A stretch of 27,054 nucleotides of DNA from positions 1 through 27,054 of the IMG/VR virus record IMGVR_UViG_3300032050_015224; one strand, given 5' to 3'. A program made the position numbers and the translations under genes. The notes below the pieces were generated by a model. That model had not been told where the DNA came from, ran no database searches, and saw only the letters and a list, made by a program, of their open reading frames with translations. Shown in pieces: positions 8,119 through 15,735 of this stretch; the first letter of the stretch is position 1, and every line of letters starts with the position of its first letter. This stretch comes from a virus.

Positions 8119-9099
8119 ATGAAAAAAGTATTAGTCTGCGGTGCAGGCGGTTTCATCGGTTCCCACCTTGTGAAGAGGTTAAAAAATGAAGGATATTGGG
8201 TAAGGGGAGTAGACCTCAAATATCCTGAATTTTCTCAAACTGCCGCCGATGAGTTTGTCATAGGTGACCTGCGCGATCATAGTACAGTGATGACCGTGAT
8301 GCACCTTAATAAGGCATGGGACGATGGATTTGATGAGATCTATCAGCTTGCTGCTGACATGGGCGGTGCTGGATATATCTTTACGGGAGACCACGATGCC
8401 GATGTGATGCACAACTCGGCGACAATCAATTTGAATGTTGTCTCAAACGCGGTGAAATTTGCTAAAAAGCCCAAAATATTCTATTCATCATCTGCGTGCA
8501 TCTATCCGGCGTATAATCAGACAGATCCAGAAAATCCCCTGTGTTCAGAAGAATCCGCATACCCAGCTGCGCCAGACAGCGAGTATGGGTGGGAAAAGCT
8601 TTTCAGCGAAAGGCTGTATCTATCACACGCCAGAAACTACGGCTTGGACGTGAGAATTGCAAGATTCCACAACATATTTGGTCCTGAGGGAACGTGGCGG
8701 GGCGGAAAAGAAAAAGCACCAGCTGCCATCTGTAGAAAAGTCGCTGAATGTGACGATGGTGGAACCATAGAGGTGTGGGGTGATGGACAACAGACGCGAT
8801 CCTTTCTTTATGTCGATGAGTGTGTAGAAGGTGTTCTCAGGCTGATGAGATCAGATTGTCAATCTACTGTCAACATCGGTTCTGAAGAGATGATCAAAAT
8901 AAATGATCTTGTGAAGATGGTCGCCTTTATAGCTGGCAAGCATATCAATATTAAAAATATTGACGGCCCAGTGGGCGTAAGGGGAAGAAATTCAGATAAC
9001 AACTTAATTTATTTAAAAGTAGGTTGGAAACCTAAACAACCTTTAATAGAAGGTGTTAATATTACCTATGACTGGATTGATCAACAAATAAAAATTTAA
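8119..9099 (+). CDS. GDP-mannose 3,5-epimerase
   Basis: The 326-residue extended short-chain dehydrogenase/reductase matches GDP-mannose 3,5-epimerase, known from plants for making GDP-L-galactose and GDP-L-gulose from GDP-D-mannose. Seen here: GAGGFIG (8-14) for NAD, LAADMGGAGYI (78-88), SSACIYP (124-130), YGWEK (156-160), RFHNIFGPEGTWRGGKEKAP (182-201), WGDGQQTRSF (220-229) and GVRGRNSDNN (286-295). With a constant shift of 18, C127, Y156, K160, K199 and R288 line up with the plant enzyme's C145, Y174, K178, K217 and R306 (numbers recalled from the Arabidopsis enzyme). Length is near full for the catalytic body. AGGGGGC just upstream is a strong ribosome site. The last 160 bases are notably AT-rich compared with the rest. 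Confidence 0.88.
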   Translation: MKKVLVCGAGGFIGSHLVKRLKNEGYWVRGVDLKYPEFSQTAADEFVIGDLRDHSTVMTVMHLNKAWDDGFDEIYQLAADMGGAGYIFTGDHDADVMHNSATINLNVVSNAVKFAKKPKIFYSSSACIYPAYNQTDPENPLCSEESAYPAAPDSEYGWEKLFSERLYLSHARNYGLDVRIARFHNIFGPEGTWRGGKEKAPAAICRKVAECDDGGTIEVWGDGQQTRSFLYVDECVEGVLRLMRSDCQSTVNIGSEEMIKINDLVKMVAFIAGKHINIKNIDGPVGVRGRNSDNNLIYLKVGWKPKQPLIEGVNITYDWIDQQIKI

Positions 9100-9123
9100 A
9101 TTGCAAACCAAAGAGTGTTTGAT

Positions 9124-9933
9124 ATGCCCCATGAAGAGATTTTCAGAAAATTAAATTCAAAGAACTTTGATAATGATTTTTTTCAAAAATGGGGCAAAAC
9201 TTTTTGCCCACACACAAACCAAGAATTAGAGAACTATTGCTACAACAGAACAGATGTTATGTCTAAAGAACTAGAGCAAGAGTTCAAAAGTTTCATTGAA
9301 AATTATAATGATCTATCTTTGCTTGAAAAACAGTCCATTAAGCAATGGATTCTAAAAGAATTAATTGAACCCGCTTGGTCTAAAGGATTTGGGATTAGAC
9401 CTAAATGGTCATGGGAAAACTTTCTTTCAAAAAAAGAAAATGCAAAAACTTATTTAGATATTGGGCCATGCCACGGAATTCATAGCAACATTCTCTACAA
9501 AGAATTTTACAAGGCAAATTTTGATTTCTACTCAGCAGATATACTCCCATGCTATCTTGAGCTACAGACTATTTTTGGAATAAATGCAAGTTACTTTGAT
9601 GCAGACAGAACGTCTTTGTCAAACTTGTATAAGGGCGATTTTTTTGATTTGATCATGTTTGCAGAAGTGCTAGAGCATTTAACGCCAGAGCAAGGTGAGC
9701 AAATATTGGTTGATATATCAAAGATTATTTCTTCAACTGGAAAATTGATGCTATCATTTCCTGTAGATGCTAGACCGCTTAATCAAGAACCATTCGGTCA
9801 TATTTATCAACCAAATGTCGAACAAGTTTCAAAACTTTTATTTAAACTAAATTTACGTTCGCAAGAGTATGTCAAGTTGTGGAGCGGTAAAACTTACCAA
9901 CATGTAATCATCGCGAGTAAAACAGAAATATGA
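9124..9933 (+). CDS. class I SAM-dependent methyltransferase
   Basis: The ATG at 9124 is preferred because AAGAG lies eight bases before it; an in-frame GTG at 9115 is the alternative. The 269-residue protein has an N-terminal helical part of about 105 residues, then a Rossmann-type methyltransferase core: YLDIGPCHGIH (110-120) as motif I, FYSADILPCYLE (135-146) as motif II, and FDLIMFAEVLEHLTPEQG (174-191), the 'D....EvleHl' motif of Methyltransf_11/23 enzymes. It ends in an ATGA overlap. The substrate is unknown; by context a sugar or sugar-linked group is likely. The helical N-terminal part is not recognised. Confidence 0.78.
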   Translation: MPHEEIFRKLNSKNFDNDFFQKWGKTFCPHTNQELENYCYNRTDVMSKELEQEFKSFIENYNDLSLLEKQSIKQWILKELIEPAWSKGFGIRPKWSWENFLSKKENAKTYLDIGPCHGIHSNILYKEFYKANFDFYSADILPCYLELQTIFGINASYFDADRTSLSNLYKGDFFDLIMFAEVLEHLTPEQGEQILVDISKIISSTGKLMLSFPVDARPLNQEPFGHIYQPNVEQVSKLLFKLNLRSQEYVKLWSGKTYQHVIIASKTEI

Positions 9934-10817
9934 TCAATTTTTTAGGATTGAGCGATCGAACATCAGGCCTCATTAGAGGCAAGCAGATTTCATCTAAAAT
10001 TGAAAACTCTGAATTTTTTAACAGTCATGAATCCAAGGTTGGCAAAAATCAATTTTCAATAATGATTAGAAATCACATTCCAGGTATTGCTGAACTAAAT
10101 AAAAAAAACAATAAAATCATAGGCTATGACATTTTAGACATGCCCGTCGGCGACGCTTTTTTTAGAGGAGCCAAAGACATACAGCTAAAAAACTATTGTC
10201 ATGATGTTTATGATTTTTTCATTGTCAACAATGATTTATGCAAGAGTGAATTAGAGCAATTCATAAAAAAGCCTATTTTTGTTATTCCCCATCACACTAC
10301 AAACACTGATTATAAAAAAATAAATTTAAATAAAAAAGTAACTAAAATAGGTTACGTAGGTCTACCCGAGCAATTAAGCCAGGCAGACAAAATTATAAAT
10401 TTTTGTAAAGAAAAAAACATTGATTTTGTCAATGTTTCCCCAAGCACAAGAGAAAAATGCGATGAAATTTTTATGTCTCTTGATATCGGTCTCATCTTTT
10501 TAGATGAGTCATCACACTCTAGTACCGTAATTGAGGCTATAAAAAAATACAAACCAAATACCAAATTATCAAACTTTCAAAGTTATGGAATACCAACAAT
10601 CAGTATTCCTTATGAAAGCTTTGATCAGTTTGGCTATAACGCATACATAAAAATTCAAAATATTGATGAATTGATAGAAAATCTAAATATTTTAATTGAT
10701 GACGTTGATCAAAGAAAATTCCTATCAGATTCTTCATACGAGGTTGCTAAACGATTTCACATAGATGAAATTGTTAAACTTTATAAAAACATTGCTAACG
10801 ATCATAGATTATTATGA
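9930..10817 (+). CDS. GT-B-like glycosyltransferase, divergent
   Basis: The 295-residue protein has no EX7E motif, but its second half reads like the nucleotide-binding domain of a GT-B enzyme: TKIGYVGLPEQLS (138-150) opening a Rossmann unit, SLDIGLIFLD (183-192), and NTKLSNFQSYGIPTISIPY (210-228), the usual 'ssKl..y.a.GiPvi' segment. The last 60 residues form the helical cap. The gene is very AT-rich and overlaps the preceding stop. A transferase role is probable but less sure than for the GT4 genes. Phage or host sugar-phosphate enzymes with a GT-B fold are the alternative. Confidence 0.5.
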   Translation: MINFLGLSDRTSGLIRGKQISSKIENSEFFNSHESKVGKNQFSIMIRNHIPGIAELNKKNNKIIGYDILDMPVGDAFFRGAKDIQLKNYCHDVYDFFIVNNDLCKSELEQFIKKPIFVIPHHTTNTDYKKINLNKKVTKIGYVGLPEQLSQADKIINFCKEKNIDFVNVSPSTREKCDEIFMSLDIGLIFLDESSHSSTVIEAIKKYKPNTKLSNFQSYGIPTISIPYESFDQFGYNAYIKIQNIDELIENLNILIDDVDQRKFLSDSSYEVAKRFHIDEIVKLYKNIANDHRLL

Positions 10818-10836
10818 TCATCAACTTTGGGGTTTT

Positions 10837-11577
10837 ATGATGAGAATTGGCATCTTAGGGTACGGAGAAATTGGAAAAGCCATCCATCAGCTTTACCTAG
10901 CTGATGAAAAATTTAATATCTTTGTCAAAGACATCGAAAGAAATGATGGGCTAATATCATTAGACGTTTTAAACGTCTCAATTCCATACAATGAATCTTT
11001 TGATTTTGTAGAAGCTGTTGTGCAAAATGTCATTGAATCTTGCGCAAAGGTCGTGATTATTCACTCTACGGTGGCAATAGGCACAACTTCAAAAATAAAA
11101 GAAAGGTTGCCAAACACAATTGTTGCACACTCCCCGTGCAGGGGGGTGCATCCTCACCTGTATGAAGGACTGTTGACTTTTGAAAAATTAATCGGTTCGC
11201 CTGTCCATGCAGATGCCACGAAAGTTTCAGAACACTTTGATTTTTTAAGAATAAAAAATCGTGTGTGTAAAAATGCTGAAACAAGCGAATTAGCCAAATT
11301 ACTTGACACAAGCTATTATGGATTATGCATTGCATATCACGGCGAAGCGCTCAAGGCTTGCGAACATTTTGACGCAGACTTTAGCGATGTCATGACGTTT
11401 TATAACTCTACCTACAATGACGGTTATAAAAAACTTGGGAAAACAAATGTTGTAAGGCCGGTTTTAACTCCACCAACTAATGGTATTGGCGGTCACTGTG
11501 TGATACAGAATGCAGAGCTGTTAGATAAACAATTTAAATCAATTGCATTAGATTTAATTTTAAAATATAAGGTTTAA
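10837..11577 (+). CDS. short UDP-glucose/GDP-mannose dehydrogenase-like protein
   Basis: The start is ATG at 10837 (or the adjacent ATG at 10840), 19 bases after the previous stop. The 246-residue protein has GILGYGEIGKAI (5-16) for NAD, IIHSTVAIGTTSKI (74-87), matching the 'kSTVppGtt' segment, the helix AETSELAKLLDTSYYG (147-162) with the conserved lysine K154, and NGIGGHC (215-221) with the catalytic cysteine C221. It departs from active enzymes in three ways: the stretch after the cysteine is VIQN rather than P-K/V-D, the active-site Asn four residues after the lysine is Thr158, and the C-terminal UDP-binding domain is absent. It may bind a nucleotide sugar without full four-electron oxidation. 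Confidence 0.68.
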   Translation: MMRIGILGYGEIGKAIHQLYLADEKFNIFVKDIERNDGLISLDVLNVSIPYNESFDFVEAVVQNVIESCAKVVIIHSTVAIGTTSKIKERLPNTIVAHSPCRGVHPHLYEGLLTFEKLIGSPVHADATKVSEHFDFLRIKNRVCKNAETSELAKLLDTSYYGLCIAYHGEALKACEHFDADFSDVMTFYNSTYNDGYKKLGKTNVVRPVLTPPTNGIGGHCVIQNAELLDKQFKSIALDLILKYKV

Positions 11578-11584
11578 ATTCTTT

Positions 11585-12352
11585 ATGCTAAAAAAAAATT
11601 TAAAAAATTTATCAAATCAGTATGCAAAAATATTTGCAACATCCACACCATTTAATCACATCGTAATAGATGATTTGTTTACACAAGAATTTTTGCATGA
11701 ATTGTTGGAAAATTTTCCAAGCTCAACTGAAAAAGTGTGGTGGTTGTACGACAACCCACTAGAAAAAAAGTTGGCTTTCAATGAAATTGAAAAATTACCT
11801 GTAATATTTCATAATTTTTTTGAATTTATGAAGTCAAAAGACTTCATAAATTTTTTAGAAGAAATTTCTGGGATTTATGGGATAATAGCTGATCCCAAAT
11901 TAAACGGTGGTGGCTTACACCAAATCTTGCGGGGCGGAAAACTTGACATTCATGAAGACTTCAATATTCATAAAGAGTTAAATGCGTTTAGAAAATTAAA
12001 CGTAATCTTATATTTGAATGCTGATTGGAAAGAATCATATGGTGGTGATCTTGAGATGTGGGACGCAAAGATGTCGCAATGCGTAAAAAAGATTTCACCG
12101 TTGTTTGGAAGAATGGTTATCTTTCGAACAGACCAGACGTCAAACCACGGACACCCAGAGCCTCTAAACTGCCCAGAAGATAAATCTAGAAAGTCTTTGG
12201 CTACGTATTACTACGTTCCCGTTGCTAATGAGCAAAAAGTCGAATATAGGTCAACAAACTACAAAAAAATACCAGGAATAATAGAGGCACCTGAAATTGA
12301 TGAATTAAGAAAATTAAGGTTAATTGGAAGAATTGAAAACAGGACAACTTGA
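11585..12352 (+). CDS. 2-oxoglutarate/Fe(II)-dependent oxygenase
   Basis: This 255-residue protein resembles prolyl-4-hydroxylase-type 2-oxoglutarate oxygenases. The iron ligands are visible as IHEDFN (H123, D125) and NHGHPEPL (H188 most likely, H190 alternative), and RKSLATYYY (202-210) gives the arginine that holds 2-oxoglutarate. LNVILYLNADWKESYGGDLEMW (spanning 138-159) is the typical family strand-turn-strand with its GG-L-E/W ending. The N-terminus (FNHIVIDDLF, 23-32) is also typical. In this setting it may hydroxylate a sugar, a lipid or a protein side chain that is later glycosylated; that target is inference. It starts 7 bases after the previous gene. Confidence 0.82.
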   Translation: MLKKNLKNLSNQYAKIFATSTPFNHIVIDDLFTQEFLHELLENFPSSTEKVWWLYDNPLEKKLAFNEIEKLPVIFHNFFEFMKSKDFINFLEEISGIYGIIADPKLNGGGLHQILRGGKLDIHEDFNIHKELNAFRKLNVILYLNADWKESYGGDLEMWDAKMSQCVKKISPLFGRMVIFRTDQTSNHGHPEPLNCPEDKSRKSLATYYYVPVANEQKVEYRSTNYKKIPGIIEAPEIDELRKLRLIGRIENRTT

Positions 12353-13323
12353 TGATCACTCACTTTGGAATTAATACACGAGATCACATCTTAAATTTTC
12401 AATCAGAGCTGCATAAAAGAATATTGACAGGCCATTCAAAACTTGATCACCGGCTTTCAACTGAAAATTTAGGAAAAAATTTTGGTGCCTTTATTTACGA
12501 AAAAAACGAAAAAAGGTTACTGGTACTGATAGACGCCGATGACGGGAGTGGGGGCACGACCGCAGATTGCAAAATCATTTGGTCTGCCTACAACAACGTC
12601 CTTGAATCGTATAAACCGCAAGACGTGCTGGTACTGAAATCCCAAGTAAACACAGACCCAGAATACAATCAATTCTACCCTTTCAAATCAGACGTTCATG
12701 CATTAGGAATTTTTAGCAATGACCCGCGCACAATTCAAAGTACAAAGAAGAAGTTGTCACAATCTGACAAAGATATTGATGTATTTTTTGCTGGAGGATC
12801 GAAGTTTGCTAAATTAAAGCCACATGCGTGGCCTAAAAATCGTGACCCAAAAAGATGGTGGCCCGGTGCATCAAACAGGGGCTATCAAGTGCTTAATGAC
12901 ATAAAAAGCAGAAGAAAAGATCTAAACGTTCAGATTTTTGATCAAATATTGCAACCACATGAATTTTATGACTATATCAGTAGAAGCAAGATTTGTATAG
13001 ATCTACCTGGAATCGGCCTTTCTTCAAGAAAATTTTATGAATATATGGTACTTGAAAAGTGTGTCTTGGCGTTAAAACAGCAAATCACGCCATGGACATG
13101 CCAAGAAAATATTCACTATTCATCGATGGGATACGATCTTGACTTCCTTTCTATGGAAAGAAAGATTGATGAACTGCTTCTCGACGATAGATGGAAAGAA
13201 TTAGAAAAAAACGTATCAGAAATTCAACAAGAACTAACCATGGATTTCATGATCCAGCGGGCAATAAACATAATAGACACAAAGGTGTCGTCTATGACGA
13301 GTCAAGCATTATTTATTTTATGA
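12352..13323 (+). CDS. GT-B-like glycosyltransferase (exostosin-like)
   Basis: ATG at 12352 is chosen because AGGAC lies six bases upstream; a TTG three bases earlier overlaps the previous stop and is the alternative. The 323-residue protein carries KDIDVFFAGGSKFAKL (140-155), opening the C-terminal Rossmann unit, and HEFYDYISRSKICIDLPGIG (203-222) followed by SRKFYEYMVLEKCVLAL (225-241). This last pair closely parallels the SRSRIVIDAWGGG...FYEAVGAKSC arrangement in the product of the gene at 2990, so the two may be distant relatives. LLVLIDADDGSGGTT (57-70) lies in the N-terminal half. A glycosyltransferase role is likely. Confidence 0.58.
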   Translation: MITHFGINTRDHILNFQSELHKRILTGHSKLDHRLSTENLGKNFGAFIYEKNEKRLLVLIDADDGSGGTTADCKIIWSAYNNVLESYKPQDVLVLKSQVNTDPEYNQFYPFKSDVHALGIFSNDPRTIQSTKKKLSQSDKDIDVFFAGGSKFAKLKPHAWPKNRDPKRWWPGASNRGYQVLNDIKSRRKDLNVQIFDQILQPHEFYDYISRSKICIDLPGIGLSSRKFYEYMVLEKCVLALKQQITPWTCQENIHYSSMGYDLDFLSMERKIDELLLDDRWKELEKNVSEIQQELTMDFMIQRAINIIDTKVSSMTSQALFIL

Positions 13324-14003
13324 ATTATTGCTACATGCACTACCTCGTTTCTTCCGATAGCGGAAAGTTTTCACACGAAATTTTTCAAAATATTTACAGG
13401 CAAATCGTCGAAGCAAAATTGCTAGAAGACCTGCAAGAAATACGAGTTGTAACAGTTGGAAACAAGACTGATTTAAAAACTGATTTTTCTACTTACGAAA
13501 AAGTTTTTCACGTTAATCACGTTAACGACAGGTATTCTTATGAATTTCCCACGTTGGAAAAAATGGCAAGTGACGCAAGTGAAATGAATGATGACGATCA
13601 AATACTTTACATGCACCTTAAAAATGCCTCAAAACCTTCACTGATCAACAAGAAATGTGAATGGACACAATCGATGCTTAATTGTGTGGTGCACAGTCAC
13701 GAAACTTGCCGGCAAAAGTTGGCACATCACAATTCGGTGGGAACAAGATTCTCCGAAGCATATAAGGTTAAAAATAAAGTAGCAAGAAACTATTCAGGAA
13801 ATTTTTGGTGGACGACAGCTTCACACGTAAAGAACCTACCGTATCCTAGTAAAGAAAATCTCATGAAAACGCATGGATTTTTAGTGGATTTTAGAAAAAA
13901 CAAGAACCCATCGTCCCCGTCTTCTGATAACTGGAGGTATTTGCCTGAACTTTGGGTGTGTTTACTAGACATGGATGAAACACATAAAATGTGCGGATTA
14001 TAA
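13320..14003 (+). CDS. glycosyltransferase-like protein with 'SGNFWW' motif
   Basis: The ATG at 13320 overlaps the preceding TGA and gives 227 residues; earlier in-frame starts would run through the neighbour. Two stretches mark a recognisable group of polysaccharide-cluster proteins: ILYMHLKNAS (95-104), like the group's 'iLYlHtKG', and YSGNFWWTTASHVKNLP (158-174), like its 'fSGNFWWa...yi..LP'. The second motif ends in a Trp-rich loop thought to sit in the active site of GT-A-like enzymes. The lysine-glycine of 'HtKG' is LKN here. Family resemblance is from memory; enzymatic activity is not established. The C-terminal residues run over the next coding start region. Confidence 0.55.
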   Translation: MNYCYMHYLVSSDSGKFSHEIFQNIYRQIVEAKLLEDLQEIRVVTVGNKTDLKTDFSTYEKVFHVNHVNDRYSYEFPTLEKMASDASEMNDDDQILYMHLKNASKPSLINKKCEWTQSMLNCVVHSHETCRQKLAHHNSVGTRFSEAYKVKNKVARNYSGNFWWTTASHVKNLPYPSKENLMKTHGFLVDFRKNKNPSSPSSDNWRYLPELWVCLLDMDETHKMCGL

Positions 14004-14016
14004 TCCTACGGCAACT

Positions 14017-14022
14017 AAAGGA
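14017..14022 (+). promoter_or_regulatory. ribosome binding site AAAGGA for the 14029 gene
   Basis: AAAGGA is followed by six bases and then ATG at 14029. It decides against the longer in-frame start at 13975, which lies inside the previous gene and has no such site. Confidence 0.7.
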
Positions 14023-14028
14023 AAGCTT

Positions 14029-14685
14029 ATGTCAAACAATGATCTGCTGAGTATTGGTAAAAAGTTTGAAACTGACAAAGTCACACATTTCTATCTTCCA
14101 CATTATGAAAAAATTTTATCTCACCTAAGAGACTCTCACATTAAAATTCTTGAAATCGGGGTCTTCAAGGGTGCAAGCATCAGGATGTGGAGGGAATATT
14201 TTCCAAACGCTGAGATACATTGCGTTGACATAAATGAGATCAACTTGTCAGATCTAAACAACGTCACCATGCACATTGTTGACTGTGATAGCAAAGAATC
14301 CTTGAAATCTTTTGCAGAAAAATTGGGAGAATTTGACGTGATCATAGATGACGGCGGTCACACAATGAGACAGCAGCAAAATGCGCTTGAGGTTTTGTGG
14401 CCAAACCTAAAAAAAGGCGGAATCTTCATCATGGAAGATATGCACACGAGTATCAAGGAATTCTACCCGGAGTATAACGTAGAGAACCAACCAACAACGT
14501 ATGATTTATTTATTTCTTTGCTGCAAAAAGAGCGTTTTCAGAGCTCGTACATCTCTGCGACCTCTTTTGAAGACATAAAGAGTTCAGTAGACAAAGTAGA
14601 AATAATCTGGAGCAAAAAAATTATTTCTAATAATCCAAAAAGGCCGTTTAACGCCAGCATCACATCGTACCTGACAAAGATTTAA
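14029..14685 (+). CDS. class I SAM methyltransferase (macrocin O-methyltransferase-like)
   Basis: The 218-residue protein opens with a cap region, KKFETDKVTHFYLPHYEKIL (11-30), followed by ILEIGVFKGASIRMW (40-54) as the SAM-binding motif. IHCVDINE (63-70) supplies the ribose-binding aspartate, and VIIDDGGHTMRQQQNAL (104-120) with GGIFIMEDMHTS (130-141) forms the metal/acceptor side. This arrangement is characteristic of the sugar O-methyltransferases acting on macrolide sugars (TylE/MycE/MycF type), which use a divalent metal bound by the aspartates. By analogy it probably methylates a deoxysugar or uronic-type sugar in this pathway. It is separated by 25 bases from the gene before it and by 9 from the epimerase after it. 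Confidence 0.8.
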   Translation: MSNNDLLSIGKKFETDKVTHFYLPHYEKILSHLRDSHIKILEIGVFKGASIRMWREYFPNAEIHCVDINEINLSDLNNVTMHIVDCDSKESLKSFAEKLGEFDVIIDDGGHTMRQQQNALEVLWPNLKKGGIFIMEDMHTSIKEFYPEYNVENQPTTYDLFISLLQKERFQSSYISATSFEDIKSSVDKVEIIWSKKIISNNPKRPFNASITSYLTKI

Positions 14686-14694
14686 ACCAAAGAT

Positions 14695-15735
14695 ATGAAA
14701 ACAATCTTAATCACAGGCGCATCAGGTTTGATTGGATCTGAAGTCGCAAGATTCTTTCTTGCGGCAGGACATCGTGTTGTCGGTATAGACAACAACATGA
14801 GAAAAACATTTTTTGGTATTGGCGGCGATACGTCATCTGTGACGAGTGAGCTGTGCAAAACCCCTCATTACACTCACGAAGACTCAGACATCAGGGATTT
14901 CAAAAAAATCCTCGAGATATTTGGAATTCATAAGCCGGACTACATCGTCCACGCAGCTGCACAACCGTCACACGATCTTGCGGCCAAAATTCCACATGAT
15001 GACTTTGCCACGAATGCAGTGGGTACCCTAAACGTACTAGAGTCAGCTAGGCTAACAACTCCGGAATCTCCGTTTGTACACGTCAGCACCAATAAAGTGT
15101 ATGGTGATACTCCGAATCGTTTGAACTTGATCGAAAAAGAATCAAGATTCGATTACGCAGACGAAAAGTATTGCAATGGTATCAACGAATCGATGTCAAT
15201 AGACCAGACGACACACTCTCTATTTGGGGTGTCAAAGACATCTGCTGATCTTCTGGCACAGGAGTATGCACGATACTTTGGTATGCCCGTAGGCGTGTTC
15301 AGAGGAGGCTGCCTCACAGGCCCACAGCATGCAGGTGTTGAATTACATGGATTCTTGTCGTACATCGTAAAGTGTGCAGTAAAAGGCACCCCATACACAA
15401 TTTATGGACACAAAGGAAAGCAGGTCAGAGACCAGATACATTCATACGACGTTTGCACGGCATTCCATGAGTTTATGAAAAACCCACGCCCGGGCGAAGT
15501 CTACAACATCGGCGGCGGAGTGCAGAATAACGCATCGATACTCGAAACAATAGGCATCCTGAGTAGCTTGGGTCATAAACTAGACTTTAATGTGTCGGAC
15601 AAAGCGCGTATCGGAGATCACATATGTTACATAAGTGACATGTCCAAGTTTCGATCCCACTATCCTAGTTGGAATATCACAAAGACACTCCCGACAATCG
15701 TTGCAGAAATAATCGACTCAGTGAGGACAAATTGA
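14695..15735 (+). CDS. CDP-paratose 2-epimerase-like SDR
   Basis: The 346-residue extended SDR has TGASGLIG (7-14) for NAD and HAAAQPSHDLAAKIP (86-100). It also has STNKVYGDTPN (131-141), NGINESMSID (161-170), RGGCLTGPQHAGVE about 60 bases of codons later, and KQVRDQIHSYDV. These match the CDP-paratose/CDP-tyvelose 2-epimerase group, which inverts C2 of a dideoxysugar nucleotide. The SDR catalytic YxxxK is FGVSK (177-181), with Phe in place of Tyr; related bacterial sequences I recall also carry Phe there, so this may mark a subfamily rather than a defect. The real substrate is therefore uncertain. Its stop overlaps the next start as TTGA. Confidence 0.75.
   Translation: MKTILITGASGLIGSEVARFFLAAGHRVVGIDNNMRKTFFGIGGDTSSVTSELCKTPHYTHEDSDIRDFKKILEIFGIHKPDYIVHAAAQPSHDLAAKIPHDDFATNAVGTLNVLESARLTTPESPFVHVSTNKVYGDTPNRLNLIEKESRFDYADEKYCNGINESMSIDQTTHSLFGVSKTSADLLAQEYARYFGMPVGVFRGGCLTGPQHAGVELHGFLSYIVKCAVKGTPYTIYGHKGKQVRDQIHSYDVCTAFHEFMKNPRPGEVYNIGGGVQNNASILETIGILSSLGHKLDFNVSDKARIGDHICYISDMSKFRSHYPSWNITKTLPTIVAEIIDSVRTN
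15723..15727 (+). promoter_or_regulatory. ribosome binding site GAGGA before a TTG start
   Basis: GAGGA lies four bases before TTG at 15732. No ATG or GTG in this frame lies near the gap, and the N-terminal strand KKITFGIVNCN must be included for a complete GT2 fold, so this site supports TTG as the true start. Confidence 0.55.

Noticed and set aside
10885-10906. Inverted repeat CATCAGCT/AGCTGATG
   Set aside because: It lies within coding sequence near the start of the short dehydrogenase gene, has no T-run, and is explained by the codons there.
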